A stretch of 64,000 bases of DNA, from positions 1,569,295 through 1,633,294 of the forward strand of contig QRFJ01000060.1 of the NCBI GenBank assembly GCA_006176705.1, read 5' to 3'. The position numbers and the translations under genes were made by a program. The notes under the pieces were generated by a model. The model did not search any database. It had not been told where the DNA came from and was given only the letters and a program-made list of their open reading frames with translations. Shown piece after piece: positions 20,382 through 32,560 of the stretch. The number at the start of each line of letters is the position of its first letter. The stretch's first letter is position 1. Origin of the DNA: Cocos nucifera. Taxonomy: Eukaryota > Streptophyta > Magnoliopsida > Arecales > Arecaceae.

Positions 20382-22017
20382 TATTGGAAATGTGTCCCAA
20401 AGTCAATCATCAGTATGTTGATGATTGGGCCATATATTTATAATTATATATAAATTATAAATTAATAAAAATTATTTTGATATTTTTCATCATAAATTCT
20501 GTTGTCTTCTAATGAACTTCTGTATTATGATGAAGTCCTTAGGGCTATCTAGATTTAGCAAAGGAGGATTTATCGTTTAGTCCTTAAATAGATCACAACC
20601 AAATGATATGTTGTTACTTAGGATGACAACGTTTATCAAGCATAGGTCATTGTGTGCCATATAGATTGATTATCTTCATAATCAAAAAGTGTTGAGACAC
20701 TGATATGGCATGCAAGTGAGATGTATGGGTACATCTGCACTGAACGTGATCAACTCCGAAGCTTTTCTCCTATCAAGATTAGCTCCGATGGAATGTGGAT
20801 ATAAATGTTCCTCCAATTTGAGATCACCATGGAGACTTTCAAGCAACTCACTGTATTTTGGTGCCAGACTATCTGAATTTCTAATTCAGTGATGGAAGAT
20901 TTCTAGGCATAGTCAAGTACTTATGGAGTCGGTGCATGTATCAAGATGAAATTGACCACTCCTGATTTTAGGAGCTATATTCAATTGTATTTCAATTTAG
21001 CAAATTCTTGGTTAGGATAGTCTTAGTGAGGGGTCATGGGACTAATTACTTTAAGACATGACATGGATGTATTTTCTAAGATTGACAGTCTAACCTTGAC
21101 TCATCTATTATACAGAGGTCATAGGGATGAATTATACAATAACCATGTTCGCGTAAGTTCTGAATATTATGATTGCGATTATTCAACCTATCCGGACATC
21201 GGATACCATTGCTAGATGGTTACTTTGATTAGTATAGAAATTGGTTTATATGCTACCAGCTTAGGTTTGGACCTGCGGAGTCATACGCACTAGAGGTTCC
21301 TACCTGATCTGATGGTTGGTGAAGAGTTCCACTCGATTGAGACTCTATGGTGAAGAGTTTCACTCGACTAGGATTCTATGGTCAAGAATCCTACTGGACT
21401 GAAACTCTTCGATCACTAGGATTCTATGGTCAAGAATCCCACTGAACTGAAACTCTTCGATCAGGGGTCCTACTGGGTTAGGACACTGAGTCTCAATGTC
21501 TGGGAGTCTGTGATCAAGAGTCCTACTGGATTGAGACTCTTCGATCAAGAGTCCCACAGCTCTGAAACTCTGAGTTCTACATGTCTGAAACTCTATGATT
21601 GAGACTTGGGACTCCATAATCATGAGTTCCACTTGTTTAGGACTCTAAGATTAAGAGTCCTACTGATTTGGAACTCTTCGATCAAGAGTTTCATTTTGAT
21701 GGGACTCTGTTGTCCGAACATCCATTGAATTTGGACTCTAATTTTATGAGAGATATTATTAGTGATTTGATCATCAATTAACTCAATTTGATTGAAGAAT
21801 TATTTTTGGTCCAAGTCTAATTGAATTGGATTCAGTTGGGTCTGACCCGATTAGGTCATTAGTTGACCTAATCACCGAGGAGGTTTGAACCCTGATTTGA
21901 TCAGAAGTTGGGCTTGATCAATTTTTAATTTTATTAAAATTTAATTGAGTCTAATTAAGCCTAAATGTGTTGGGTTTAAATTAGTCTAATTGGGCCTAAT
22001 CTATTTTGAATTGGTTG
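20382..22017 (+). repeat. Copia B 5' LTR, left part
   Basis: Starts TATTGGAAATGTGTCCC (right LTR: TGTTGAAAATGTATCCC) and runs to the element C insertion in AATTGGTTG. A hairpin-module array lies at 21300-21740. The LTR resumes at 27677. Confidence 0.88.
21300..21740 (+). repeat. Hairpin-module array in copia B 5' LTR
   Basis: About a dozen imperfect units such as GGTCAAGAATCC-tactggactg-AAACTCTTCGATC and AGAGTTTCA...TGAAACTCT, in direct tandem. Homologous to the arrays in the other copia LTRs. Confidence 0.8.
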
Positions 22018-22747
22018 TGTTAGGGATAAACCCCGCTCCTACCGAAGTCTAGTTCGATGCTCAGCCTAATGCAACCAGTAGCCATGGAAGAGCTTCAGTG
22101 GATGGTTCCTAGCCGAACTCCTCAAGCGGTCATCCCTTCAGTCGATCGAGCTCCTTCAGACTCCCAACGATCGAACTCCTCAGCGGTCGAACTCCTTCCG
22201 AGCTTTTTCTTGGTCGAACTCTCCTGGAATCGATATATGCCGAAGTCCATCTATCAATGCCTGCTTTCTGAGAGCCATGGCTATTAAAGCTGGATGAACA
22301 GTCATCGTCAGTCTACCACAGGCAAGGCTACAGCGGCTCCGTCAGACCTCGAGCAGTCCACCACTATCGGACGGCATGGCTGTCGCTTTCAACCTGACGA
22401 CACCATCCTCTCTACATCAAACCTAGTGTAGCCTCGAGCGACCCACCATCAGACAGCTGCAGTTATCACCATCAAGCTTCGCATATAAAATGAACCCTTC
22501 AGATATGCTATCCTCTAATCGTTAACCTCTAATCTCTATGCTCTAAGTTTTCTTCTACTCTAAGCTCTACGGAAATCATTTCCGAGCACTCCATTCCTAT
22601 TGGCCAGAGCTGACTTAATCGTCGGAGGGTCCTACCGGAGCCACCCCACACCGGCTCCATATGAAATTTTATTTTGTAGGTTCTGGCAGTGACCTCGTCC
22701 ACCACCGCTCCAATTGATTTCGATGATGATCAAATTCTACATCAACA
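22018..22747 (+). repeat. C 5' LTR
   Basis: 730 bases, TGTTAGGG...ATCAACA. It is about 70 bases shorter than the right LTR, mainly because the right copy has an extra duplication of the CAAGCGGCCGTCCCTTCAG-type unit near 27000-27100. TATAAAA is at 22484. The following primer region reads GATTGATGC, a decayed form of GATTGGCGC. Confidence 0.88.
22484..22490 (+). promoter_or_regulatory. TATA box in C 5' LTR
   Basis: TATAAAA after CACCATCAAGCTTCGCA, the same context as in the E1 LTRs. Confidence 0.6.
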
Positions 22748-22878
22748 GATTGATGCTAGAAGGAGGGCATGAACCTCCGAGGTTCTCTAGTTCTTAAAGG
22801 AGTACTCGATGATGATTTCTCTCTTTCCTCTTCGAAGATCTCTCTTCTTTCTCACTAGAGTTCTTTTCCAAAGAGAAA

Positions 22879-23034
22879 ATGCCTCCCAGGAGAGCTTCGA
22901 CTCGACGATCGTTGGCCTGCACGTCAGGTCCATCTGCTCCCATTTCAACCCTGGCAGCCCAGGTTCCACACAAAGCCACCACAGACGTGGAGCAGTTCAA
23001 CCTGCTGGTCGGATTCGTGGCCCCATCGAGATGA
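22879..23034 (+). pseudogene. C gag N-terminal fragment
   Basis: A 51-codon frame starts MPPRRASTRRSLA and includes TTDVEQFNLLVGFV, then a stop. It is homologous to the E1 and E3 gag starts and shows that ATG 22879 is the ancestral gag start, because the same residues follow it in all three elements. Everything after VEQFN is lost or frame-broken. The gag core found in E1 is absent; the AGTTCGG repeat zone takes its place. Confidence 0.65.
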
Positions 23035-23159
23035 TGCTGGTCATGTGACAACCTCCGATGGGGACTTTGCCAGCAAACGCGCCATGAGAATGTGAGGAAC
23101 CGGCCTTAAGGAAGAGCATTCGGGCATACCAATCACCCTAAGGAAGGATAAACGGAGAG

Positions 23160-24480
23160 CAGAAGTTCTTCCGCATCATCGAAATAAAGTTCGGTGAAGC
23201 AAAGCCGAACTTCCCCTTAAAGCTCATCATCGGAATGAAGTTCGACGCAAGCGAGGCCAAACTCTCCCTCAAAGCTCATCATTGGAATGAAGTTCAATGC
23301 TCCCTCTCGAGTATGATTCCAAGGAAGCCCCGACAAAGGGGCATGAAGTTCTCCCGCAGAAGGTTCCACAGGAAGTTCGACGCAAGCGAGGCCGAACTCT
23401 CCCTTAAAGCTCATCATCGAAATCAAGTTCGACGGAAGCAAGGCCGAACTCTTCCTCAAAGCTCATCATCGGAATGAAGTTCGGTGCAAGCGAGGCCGAA
23501 CTCCCTCTCGAGTATAACTCCAAGGAAGCCCCGATAAAAGGGCATGAAGTTCTCCCGCAGGTTTCACAAGAAGATGGAATGAAGTTCGACGGAAGCAAGG
23601 CCGAACTCCTCCTAAAAGCTCATCATCGAAATAAAGTTCGAAGCAAGCAAGGCCAAACTCCCCCTCAAAGCTCATCATCAGAATGAAGTTCAGCGCTCCC
23701 TCTCGAGTATGACTCCAAGGAAGTCCCGACAAAGGGGCATGAAGTTCTCCCGCAGAAGGTTCCAAAGAAAGTTCGACGCAAGCGAGGCCGAACTCTCCCT
23801 CGAAGCTCATCATCGAAATGAAGTTCGGCGGAAGGAAGGCCGAACTCCCCCTCAAAGCTCATCATGGGAATGAAGTTCGGCGCAAGCGAGGCCGAACTCC
23901 CTCTCGAGTATGACTCTAAGGAAGCTCCAACAAAAAGGCATGAAATTCTCCCGTAGAAGGTTCCACGGGAAGTTCGGCCGCGTCCATGACCTTCCCGCAC
24001 AAGCGAGGCTGAACTCCCTTCGAAGCTCATCATCAAGGAAGCCCCGATAAAGGGGCATGAAGTTCTTCCACGGAAGGTTTCGCGGGAAAGCGGAATGAAG
24101 TTTGGCGCAAGCGAGGCCGAACTCCCTCTCGAGTATGACTCTAAGGAAGCCCCGACAAAAGGACATGAAGTTCTTCCGCAGGTTTCACAAGGAGATGGAA
24201 TGAAGTTCGATGGAAGCAATGCCGAACTCTCCCTAAAAGGTCATCATCGGAATGAAGTTCGGTGCAAACGAGCTCGAACTCCCCCTCAAAGCTCATCATC
24301 AGAATGAAGTTCGATGCTCCCTCTTGAGTATGACTCCAAGGAAGCCCCAACAAAGGGGCATGAAGTTCTCCCGCAGAAGGTTCCATAGAAAGTTCGACCG
24401 TGCTCATGACCTCCCCAGTGCAAGCAAGGCCCGAACTTTTCAAGCTCGCCACCGAGGAAGTCCTGACAGAAGGGTGCGAA
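23160..24480 (+). repeat. C expanded AGTTCGG tandem zone
   Basis: Roughly 14 imperfect units of GGAATGAAGTTCGGCGCAAG-(CGAG)-GCCGAACTCCC...AAAGCTCATCATC. They alternate with a longer unit containing GAGTATGACTCCAAGGAAG and AAGGGGCATGAAGTTCTCCC. Each unit holds an inverted AAGTTCGGC/GCCGAACTT pair. The many open frames across this zone on both strands are by-products of the repeat period. Confidence 0.85.
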
Positions 24481-24594
24481 GAAGTCCTCCTCTCGAAAGG
24501 TTCCGCGACTATGCCCCCCTCGACGCCTCTCGAACTCCAATTCTCACGAAGGTTAAGAAAGAGCTGCCAAGGCCAGAAGGACTACGGTCTCCCC

Positions 24595-24762
24595 CAAACA
24601 TGCGCGATCGAAGCAAGTAATGCCCCTACCATCGCGACCACGGCCATGACACTGAGGAATGCATTCAGCTCCGAGACGAAATTGAGGAGCTCGTCAGAAA
24701 GGGACGGCTGAGTAAATTCCTCCGACGCCAGCCTGAAAGGCAGAAGAGGGTGTTCGGCAGAA
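24595..24762 (+). pseudogene. C gag C-terminal zinc-type motif
   Basis: In one frame: CPYHRDHGHDTEECIQLRDE followed by IEELVRKGRLSKFLRR. This is the conserved CxxH...HxxxxxC motif and helix that close gag in plant Tat/Retand-type elements. It is the best-preserved gag segment in the window. The codon before the first Cys is TAA at an expected Tyr position. No protease follows. Confidence 0.8.
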
Positions 24763-25109
24763 ATGGCAAGAAGAAATCGGCCGCTGCCGTAACCAGAAAA
24801 TGATAAGGTCGGACCACCTCACGGCGTCATCAACGTTACCCCGGGGAGGAGCTTGGTACATCGACGATTCATCGTCTCCCAACGATAAAGCCAAGAGAAG
24901 CTTTCTCCAAATTTAGAAGGCCAGCATGAGACAGAGGAGGTCATCCGATCTGGGCCTCGCTGCCCAAGGGAACCCGGAGGAACAACGCCCCCACGATCCT
25001 GAAATGGGGATATGCTGCCAGTAACTCCCCCTCGGTAAAATTCTCTCCCAACAAATAATATTATTTTTGGGTGTAAAAACTATGTGATGATAGGGAAGAA
25101 GCAGTTGAT
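24763..25109 (+). other. C conserved non-coding internal module
   Basis: Contains GGCGTCATCAACGTTACCCC and GGGAAGAAGCAGTTGATAGT, homologous to the E1 module at 7341-7759. No coding motif is recognised. Confidence 0.5.
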
Positions 25110-25810
25110 AGTTGCCGTGTTAGGAACAGGAGGAGAACCTCGTCCTAACACGAGTAGGTCAAAGACCTTCAACTTCGATCAGAGATAAGATCTCTCCCAA
25201 GCGATCGATGACAACCTCGGCCAGAGATAAGATCTCTTCCGAGCGAAGGCCTCGTTCACAAAGGACGAGATGGGGGGAGAGGCCTTGACAACGATCCTTA
25301 TGTACCCCCACAGCCTGTTAGGAACAGGAGGAGAACCTCATCCTAATGCGAGCAAAGTTGAAGGCCTCGTTCACAAAGGATGAGATGGGAGGAGAGGCAC
25401 GGACGACGGTCTGAATGTACCCCCACAGTCCGTTAGAAATAGGAGGAGAACCTCGTCCTAACGCGAGCAAAGTTGAAGGCCTCGTTTACCTTAGATGAGA
25501 CAGTGGGAGACGGACAACGGTCCGAATGTGCCCCCACAGCCCATTAGAAATAGGAGGAGAACCTCGTCCTAATGCGAGCAAAATCGAAGGCCTCGTTCAT
25601 AAAGGACGAGATGGGGAGAGAGGCATGGATGACGGTCCGTATGTGCCCCCACAGTCCATTAGGAATAGGAGAAGAATCTCATCCTAATGCGAGCAAGGTC
25701 GAAGGCCTCGTTCACCTTAGATGAGATGGAGGGAGATGGACGACAATCCGAATGTGCCCCCACAGCCCGTTAGGAATAGGAGGAGAATCTCATCCTAATG
25801 CGAGTGCCCG
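25110..25810 (+). repeat. C long-unit tandem array (~110-base period)
   Basis: About six units of GTTAGGAATAGGAGGAGAACCTC + TCCTAA(C/T)GCGAGCAAAG + GAAGGCCTCGTTCAC + GAGATGGGGGGAGAGGC + GACGACGGTCCGAATGTG + CCCCCACAG. Each begins with the GTTAGGA...TCCTAAC inverted module seen in E1 and E3, but here it is fused to about 60 bases of sequence absent from the other two elements. Confidence 0.85.
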
Positions 25811-26640
25811 CATCAACCTCAATTGCAAGAGATAAGATCTCTCCCGAGTGATCGAGCCAACCTCGGCCAGAGATAAGATCTCTTTCGAGCGACCGCGACA
25901 ATCTCGACTAGAGATAAGATCTCTTACCTCGGCTAGAGATAAGATCTCTCTCAAGCGATCGAGCCAACCTCGGCCAGAGATAAGATCTCTCTAGAGAGAC
26001 TGCGACAACCTCGACTAGAGATAAGATCTCTTCCGAGCAATAACCTTGGCTAGAAATAAGATCTCTTACCTCGGCCAGAGATAAGATCTCTTTCGAGCGA
26101 TGACCTCGGCCAGAGATAAGATCTCTCCCGAGCGATAACCTCGGCTAGAGATAAGATCTCTTACCTCGGCTAGAGATAAGATCTCTTTCGAGCGATCGAG
26201 CCAACCTCGGTCAAAAATAAGATCTCTTTCGAGCGACGACCTCGACTAGAGATAAGATCTCTCCCGAGTGATCGAGCCAACTTCGGCCAGAGATAAGATC
26301 TCTCTCGAGCGACAACCTCGGCTAGAGATAAGATCTCTTCCGAGCGACCACGATAACCTCGGCCAGAGATAAGATCTCTCCCAAGCGATCGAGCCAATCT
26401 CGGCTAGAGATAAGATCTCTTTCGAGCGACGACCTCGGCCAGAGATAAGATCTCTTTCGAGCGATAACCTCGGCTAGAGATAAGATCTCTCCCGAGTGAT
26501 CGAGCCAACCTTGGCCAGAGATAAGATCTCTTCCGAGCGACCGAGCCAACCTCGGTCAGAGATCGGATCTCTTTCGAGCGCCTGTATTGACCTCAACTGT
26601 AGGAGAGATCTCCTCTGAGTCAGCCTCGATTGTAGGAGAC
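25811..26640 (+). repeat. C short hairpin-module array
   Basis: About 20 modules of CTCGGC(T/C)-AGAGAT-AAG-ATCTCT-(T/C)(C/T)CGAGCG separated by ATCGAGCCAAC or ACAAC linkers. Same design as the E1 and E3 arrays but with more substitutions, consistent with greater age. Confidence 0.88.
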
Positions 26641-26877
26641 AATGTCGCCCCCGATGAGCTCAACCTCCGACCTTGATTGTAGGAGACGAGACCTACCTCA
26701 ACCTCGGTTGGAGATGGGATCTCCCTCGGGCCTCAACTTCAACATCAACTTTAGCTGGAGATGAGATCTCCTCCGAGCTTCGACCTGAACCAGCACGAAG
26801 TCCAGAAGAAGACTTCGACAGTCACCTTTTCTGCACTTCCTTCCTTCGAGTTTCAAACTCGAAAGTGGGGGGGCTAC
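26641..26877 (+). other. C pre-LTR region with polypurine tract
   Basis: Spaced GGAGATGAGATCTCCTCC-type units lead to GAAAGTGGGGGGGCTAC at 26861-26877, immediately before the 3' LTR. Confidence 0.7.
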
Positions 26878-27676
26878 TATTAGGGATAAACCCTGCTCCT
26901 ACCGAAGTCTAGTTCAATGCTCAGCCTAATGCAACCAGTAGCCACGGAAGAGCTTCTGCGGATGGATCTTAGTCGAGCTCCTCAAGCGACCGTCCCTTCA
27001 GCCAGTCGAGCTCCTTCGAACTCCCAGCGGCCAAACTCTTCGGCAATCGTCCCTCGATCGAACTCCTCAAGCGGCCGTCCCTTCAGTCGATCGAGCTTCT
27101 TCGAACTCCCAACGGCCGAACTCCTTCCGAGCTTCCCCTTGGCCAAACTCCCCTAGAATCGATATATGCCGAAGTCCATCGATTAATGCCTACTTTCTGG
27201 GAGCCATGGCTATTAAAGCTGGATGAACGGTCACCGTCAGTCTGCCACAAACGAGGCTACAGCGGCTCTGCCAGACCTCGAGCAGCCCACCACTGTCGGA
27301 TGGCATGGCTGTCATTTTCGACCTGACGACACCATCTTCTCCGCATCAAATCCGGTGCAGCCTTGAGCGACCCACCATCAAACAGCTACAGTTGTCACCA
27401 TCAAGCTCCGCCTATAAAAAGGATCCTCTAGATATGCTATCCTCTAATCGCTAACCTCTTATCTCTATGCTCTAAGTTCTCTTCTACTCTAAGCTCTGCG
27501 AAAATCATTCCCGAGCACTCCATTCCTATTGGCCAGAGCTGATTTGATCGTCGGAGGATCCTGTCAGAGCCACCCCCTATCGACTTCGAACGAGACTTTA
27601 TTTTGCAGGTCTCGATGGCGACCTCGTCCACCACCGCTTCAACTGATTTCAGCGATGACCAGATTCTGCGTCAACA
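26878..27676 (+). repeat. C 3' LTR
   Basis: 799 bases, starting TATTAGGGATAAACC (TG mutated to TA) and ending GCGTCAACA. TATAAAAA is at 27413-27420. Confidence 0.88.
27413..27420 (+). promoter_or_regulatory. TATA box in C 3' LTR
   Basis: TATAAAAA after CACCATCAAGCTCCGCC, as in the left LTR. Confidence 0.6.
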
Positions 27677-28838
27677 GGTTGGTTCAATTAGTTCAAGTTT
27701 GAATTTCAAAGACTAGTTTGACTAGTCTTTTTTCCCTGCACCATTTAACCCATGCCCACTTTAAAATTTAATTTAATTCTCTCATGACATTTTTTCTACA
27801 TACAAAAGAGCTTTTGACTAGATCTCCCACATTCCAAATGGATAAGATATGGTTGTTATTTATTTTGGTTTGAATGAGATTCAAACTTGTATAAAAACAA
27901 CCTCTACCTTATCAATGCGCCATCCTTCTCTTGTGCGACACATTTGCTACATGAGAAAAGATTTCTCATGATTCTTTTCCATGCTAAAAGATGTTCTCGC
28001 CCACCCTTTCTCACATCCCTAGTGGATAGGATCAAATGGTTTTGAGGTTGAATTCAAAATGAGTTTGAATTTGGCCTAACAACTAACCCATCTTTCTCTC
28101 CACATGGGGTCTCTCTCTTTGGCACAAAAATAAATAGGAGGAATTTTTGGGACATGATAGATTAGATTTAAGATTAAGAGAGGACTTCTGTGAGCCTCTT
28201 GGTGCATGAGAAAAAGTTTTAAAAAATTCTGTGAGAAGAAAAATCAAAGAAAGGCTAGCATAAGGTTTCAAGGTGCATTTGATCTAGTGTTTTGACCTGG
28301 GATTCAAAAATCCATTTCATGAGCTACGAGTGTCGAAAGCCTACAAAACTTTGTGGAGGACCTCCTCTGCCTCTCTACTATGTACCAGTGATCCAGAGTA
28401 TCTATGAGGCCCATAGATAAATATTGAAGGAGTTCAATCAAAATAGCCGTTGAAAGACTCCGATGTCGAGCTAGTACTCGCGTGGGAGTCGATCAGAATC
28501 AGAAGCCTCATGTGGACGATCTATGGATGTCAGACACTTATGTGGCTATATCCTGACTAGCAGGCCTCCTTGATAACAATCGGATCACGACGATCAACTA
28601 TCCGCGAAAAGGTATTGTGTTTTGAATATATAGATATAGTAAATAGATCACTACATATTTTTATTTTCAGATCTATTGATGTATGCATGCATATTATGTT
28701 TAGATCCTAATGTGTAAGATTAAATAATTTGATATGATTAGTAAATAATTAATTAGATTAATTATTTTTTACTACATCATTGCTATTTTTGAAAAAAATT
28801 TCAAAAATAGCATAGCAAATCCTACACTATTTCCTTCA
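27677..28838 (+). repeat. Copia B 5' LTR, right part
   Basis: Starts with the second GGTTG copy and continues the LTR interrupted at 22017. It matches 36087-37248 closely and ends CCTTCA before the primer site. Confidence 0.85.
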
Positions 28839-28840
28839 AT

Positions 28841-28852
28841 TGGTATCAGAGC
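28841..28852 (+). other. Copia B primer-binding site (tRNA-iMet)
   Basis: TGGTATCAGAGC, a perfect 12-base match to the usual initiator-Met primer site of plant copia elements, two bases after the LTR end. Confidence 0.92.
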
Positions 28853-30531
28853 GAGATTTCTTAAACATGATATGCTTGCATATTTAGATTAATAATTTAG
28901 ATTTGATCTAATTATTAATCTAATAATTTGAGTAATTAGATCTAAAAAATTAAAATCTAGATCGCACAGACTATAGGTTGTCCTGCTGTAGGATTTATCT
29001 CCTATAGTGAAAAGGTTGTCCTGGTACGTTGCTGATCTATATCGTTTATCATAAAATTACTAAATTTGATCTAATATTTTTATGATCAAGTTATATTAAG
29101 CTTTAATCTGATTTATGATTATGAATGCATAATTAAATAAAATTTGATTCATGATTTCTTGATTATGTACTGTAAATAGTTTCAGATTAAACCCTACAAC
29201 TAGTATTATTTATGAATTGAGATGATTTAATGAGTCAACTCAATTAGTGAACAATGCTAAGTTATAAAAAATCTTTCAAAATTAAAAATATTTTTGAAAT
29301 ATTGAATCCTAACCCTCAGCTCATAAACTTAATTAAAAATGAAGTATAATGATTTAGTGTCTAAAATTGTGAATTAAGACTCTAAGTCATTAATCATAAA
29401 TTTATGGGTTATTGGGTTAGACCTAAGGTTAGTTAAAATATAGACTAATTTAGAGTAATTGATCAAATCTAATTAAATATTAATTTAGATTAGGTCAAGA
29501 ACTCTATAGACTCAATTATAATAGTTGTAGTTGGTCAAGTCCATGCCATTAATAAGAACTAAATGGACTTAATTCAAGGTTATACGATCGAATTCGAAAT
29601 TACTAGGTTGATCAAATTAAAACTAATGAACCGGATGGTGTCTAAGGTAAGTTTAATAGTTTGACCAGTGATTTTTAATTGGAAGCTACTCATACTGATT
29701 CGATCTTTGATAAATTAATGGCATATCCCTTCCACTGATCTCGCTTACCTGGTCATCCTGGTGAGTTAGATTTTGATTAGATCACTTGGTGATTCGAACT
29801 CATCCTTATCTATTAGGTAAATCAGTCTGACTAATTTAGGTGCTCCTAATGCCAGCTTATATTAGATCTTTTTTCTGACTTGGTGAAGTCGGTGGGAGAA
29901 TCAAAATTGATTTACTAATTTTTTTAAAATTGGTTAACTAAATCCTCAAAAATTATTAGATCCTTAAAAATAAAATAGTTATATAGATAACTAAATCATA
30001 GCCTCTCATTAAGTTGAATGATAATGGATTCATTAGTATAATGATCATTGGAGGCCCAAAGGCCTAGTGATTATTGACTAATAAAATTATCATTCATAAA
30101 ATGATAATTTGGTTAAGTCTTTCTGATGGTGGTTAGGTTGGCCGACCAAAGTCGGACCTGATTATTTATTGGTTAGATAAGATCAAATATGGTCATGTTA
30201 ATGGTTGGGCCTAACCAAATCTTTTCGATAGAGGCCAAAGCCTACTGATTAGGTCTATGAGGTAAAATCAATGTTATTAGAAGTTGTTTAGAGAAACAAT
30301 TGATTTTGAATCTATCCATAGGTACACATGGGTTGACCAACCAAAGTTGGACTCATGTGTAGTCTATGTGGATTCTAGTACCCACTAAGAAATTAGAGTA
30401 ATTTCTCGAATTGGAGGTAGAGGCTATCAATTCATATAAAATAATGGAAGGACCTTTACACTGAAGTCCAAGTCTTTAGGATTAATAATTCATATACTAA
30501 TTAGGTTTGATTTTTTTTTTTTTGTGCAGAC
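28853..30531 (+). other. Copia B untranslated leader
   Basis: AT-rich non-coding leader of about 1.7 kb, homologous to 18515-20150 of copia A. It ends in a T-rich run just before the gag ATG at 30532. Confidence 0.65.
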
Positions 30532-31385
30532 GTGGCCACTAACCTATCGCTTCAATCATTGTTAAACCATGACAAATTAATGGGACCCAACTACAATAGC
30601 TGGTATCGTAAGTTAAAAATCATCCTAAAGCATGAGCGGATCCTTTATGTGGTAATGGATCTAGCACCTGAGAAGCCAGCCTCGAACGCTAGGAGAGCGG
30701 TCCGTGATATTTATCTGAAGTAGCTCAATGACCACACCACCATTCGATGTATAATGCTAGTGGCAATGAATGACGAGTTTAGTTGTATGTTTGAAAATGC
30801 CCAACCATAGAAGATGCTTCAAATATTGAATGACTCTTTTGGCACGTCGGATGATGTTGAAAGGCACAAAATAAATTATGCCATTTTCAATGCTCGGATG
30901 AGGGACAGAGCCTCAGTCATTGATTATGTATTATACATGATCGAGATGATTGAGCGCCTTAGCAAGTTGGGCTTTTTTCTGCACAAGCAGCTCGATAAGG
31001 ATGCAATCCTTAATTCTTTGCCTAAGTCCTTCCTTCCCTTTCTAACTCATTTTAGAATGACAAAGCCTATAGTGAACTACCATGGCTTATTGGGATTGTT
31101 GCAGAACTTTGAAAAGGATCACCAACTCTACAAGAAGACGGTGAATATAATGGGAGGGTCTTCTTCTGGTCGTCGACTCTTTAAGAAAGGAAAGAAGAAT
31201 AAGAAGAAGAAAAACAAGAAGGTGCAACTGCATGCTGGAATGACTGCACAGGATCAGACTAAGAAGCACAAGCCCGATCAGAGTCAGGCAGAATGCTTCT
31301 TCTATAAGAAGTAGGGGCACTAGAAGAGGAACTATCTTCTGTACATTACCTCCCTGGATCCAAACAGATCGAGGAAGAAGCAAGT
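30532..31385 (+). pseudogene. Copia B gag
   Basis: A single frame with stops. It opens MATNLSLQSLLNHDKLMGPN and YNSWYRKLKIILKHERILYV (UBN2-type copia gag opening). It continues ERHKINYAIFNARMRDRASV and LGLLQNFEKDHQLYKK, then a Lys-rich segment and the zinc knuckle AECFFYKK*GH*KRNY. In that knuckle the second and fourth ligands (Cys) are Tyr and two codons are TAG at expected Gln and Trp. Further in-frame TAG codons lie at 30721 and near 30808. Gag would coat the element RNA and form the virus-like particle; this copy is inactive. Start chosen because family homology begins at this Met. Confidence 0.85.
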
Positions 31386-32560
31386 AGTTGCTGGGCAAGA
31401 TATTTATATGATAACATCTTGCAATATTTTCTTATTTAATTCTACTGCTTAGGTATTAGATATTGAAAGCCCTTATCATATTTGTAATTCTATGCAGGGC
31501 TTGCAGGTCAGTTGGAGATTTGATCAAGATGAGAGATTCCTGAACGTTGGAGATGAAAGACAAATTTCAATTCTAGCTTTAAAAATTATGAATCTTGTAA
31601 TCAATTCAAATAAAGTTATTCTTAATAAATGTCATTATTGTCCAACTTTCTTATTGAATATCATTTCTGTAGGCCTTTTGGCCATGAATGATTTTTAAAT
31701 ATCAATAAAAAAAAATTTGTAATGTCATTTTGAATGATGTTATAATTTTGATTGGATAATTGAATAACGAAATTTATTTACTTTCTATTCCTATTAAAGT
31801 GGTTCAATCCTTTGATAAACGCTCTAGAATTAGTGATGTGTCTGATGTCTACCTTTGGCACTGTAGGCTAGGTCATATTAGCAAGAATAGAATTAACAGG
31901 TTAGCTCAAGAAGGAATTTTTGATGTTAGTGATTGTGAGTCACTTTCGATCTGTGAGTTCTGTCTTCTTGGTAAGATGACCAAATTACCTTTTACTGAAA
32001 AAGATGAACGAGCAACTGAACTTCTGAGTTTAGTATATTCGAATGCATGTGGACCCATAAGCTCAAGTGCTAGAGGTGGATATTTTTACTTCATAATCTT
32101 CATAGATGATCTATCGAGGTATGGGTATGTCTATTTAATGAAGCATAAGTCAGAGTCATTTGAAATATTCAAACTATTTCAAAATAAGGTAGAAAAGCAA
32201 ACTGGAAAGAGTATTAAAACTCTTCGATCTGACTGAGGGGGTAAGTATCTTTCCAATGAGTTTCTGACATATCTTGGAAAGAATGGGATTCTCTTCCAAT
32301 GGATCCCTCCTGGAACACCGCAACATAATGGTATATCTGAAAAAAAAAATCGAATCCTATTGGACATGGTTCGATCCATGATGGGATTTGCTGGTTTGCC
32401 GATCTTCCTATGGGGATATGCGCTCGAGTTAGCTTGTTACATTCTAAATAGGATTTTAAGTAAATCTATTAATAAAACACCATATGAGAGATGGACAGGG
32501 CATAAGCCAATACTTTCACACCTTAGGGTTTGAGGGTGTCCGACCTACATCAAACATTTG
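31386..32560 (+). pseudogene. Copia B protease remnant and integrase
   Basis: Protease context VLDIESPYHICNSMQGL has Asp-Ile-Glu where active enzymes have Asp-Thr/Ser-Gly. After a frameshift between 31698 and 31760, the integrase reads VYLWHCRLGHISKNRINRLA...CEFCLLGKMTK (HHCC zinc site). YSNACGP follows, where the usual catalytic Asp is Asn, then IDDLSRYGYVYLM and NGISEKKNRILLDMVRSMM, which keeps the catalytic Glu. LRSD*GGKYLSNEF has a TGA for the conserved Arg (CGA to TGA). The integrase would insert element cDNA; this one cannot. Confidence 0.88.

Larger units (their letters stand above)
22018..27676 (+). mobile_element. C: gag-remnant Tat-like LTR element inserted in copia B LTR
   Basis: LTRs 22018-22747 and 26878-27676 begin T(G/A)TTAGGGATAAACCC and end TCAACA. 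A perfect GGTTG target duplication flanks the element (22013-22017, 27677-27681). Internal order is the same as in E1: degenerate primer site, gag start, AGTTCGG repeats, gag C-terminal zinc-type motif, conserved module, hairpin arrays, polypurine tract. No pol domain and no gag core are present. LTR divergence is visibly greater than in E3, so C is an older insertion of the same family. Confidence 0.92.

Noticed and set aside
23217..24711. Many frames of 80-184 codons on both strands in C
   Set aside because: AGTTCGG repeat zone; only the CPYHRDHGHDTEEC segment near 24.6 kb is a real gag remnant.
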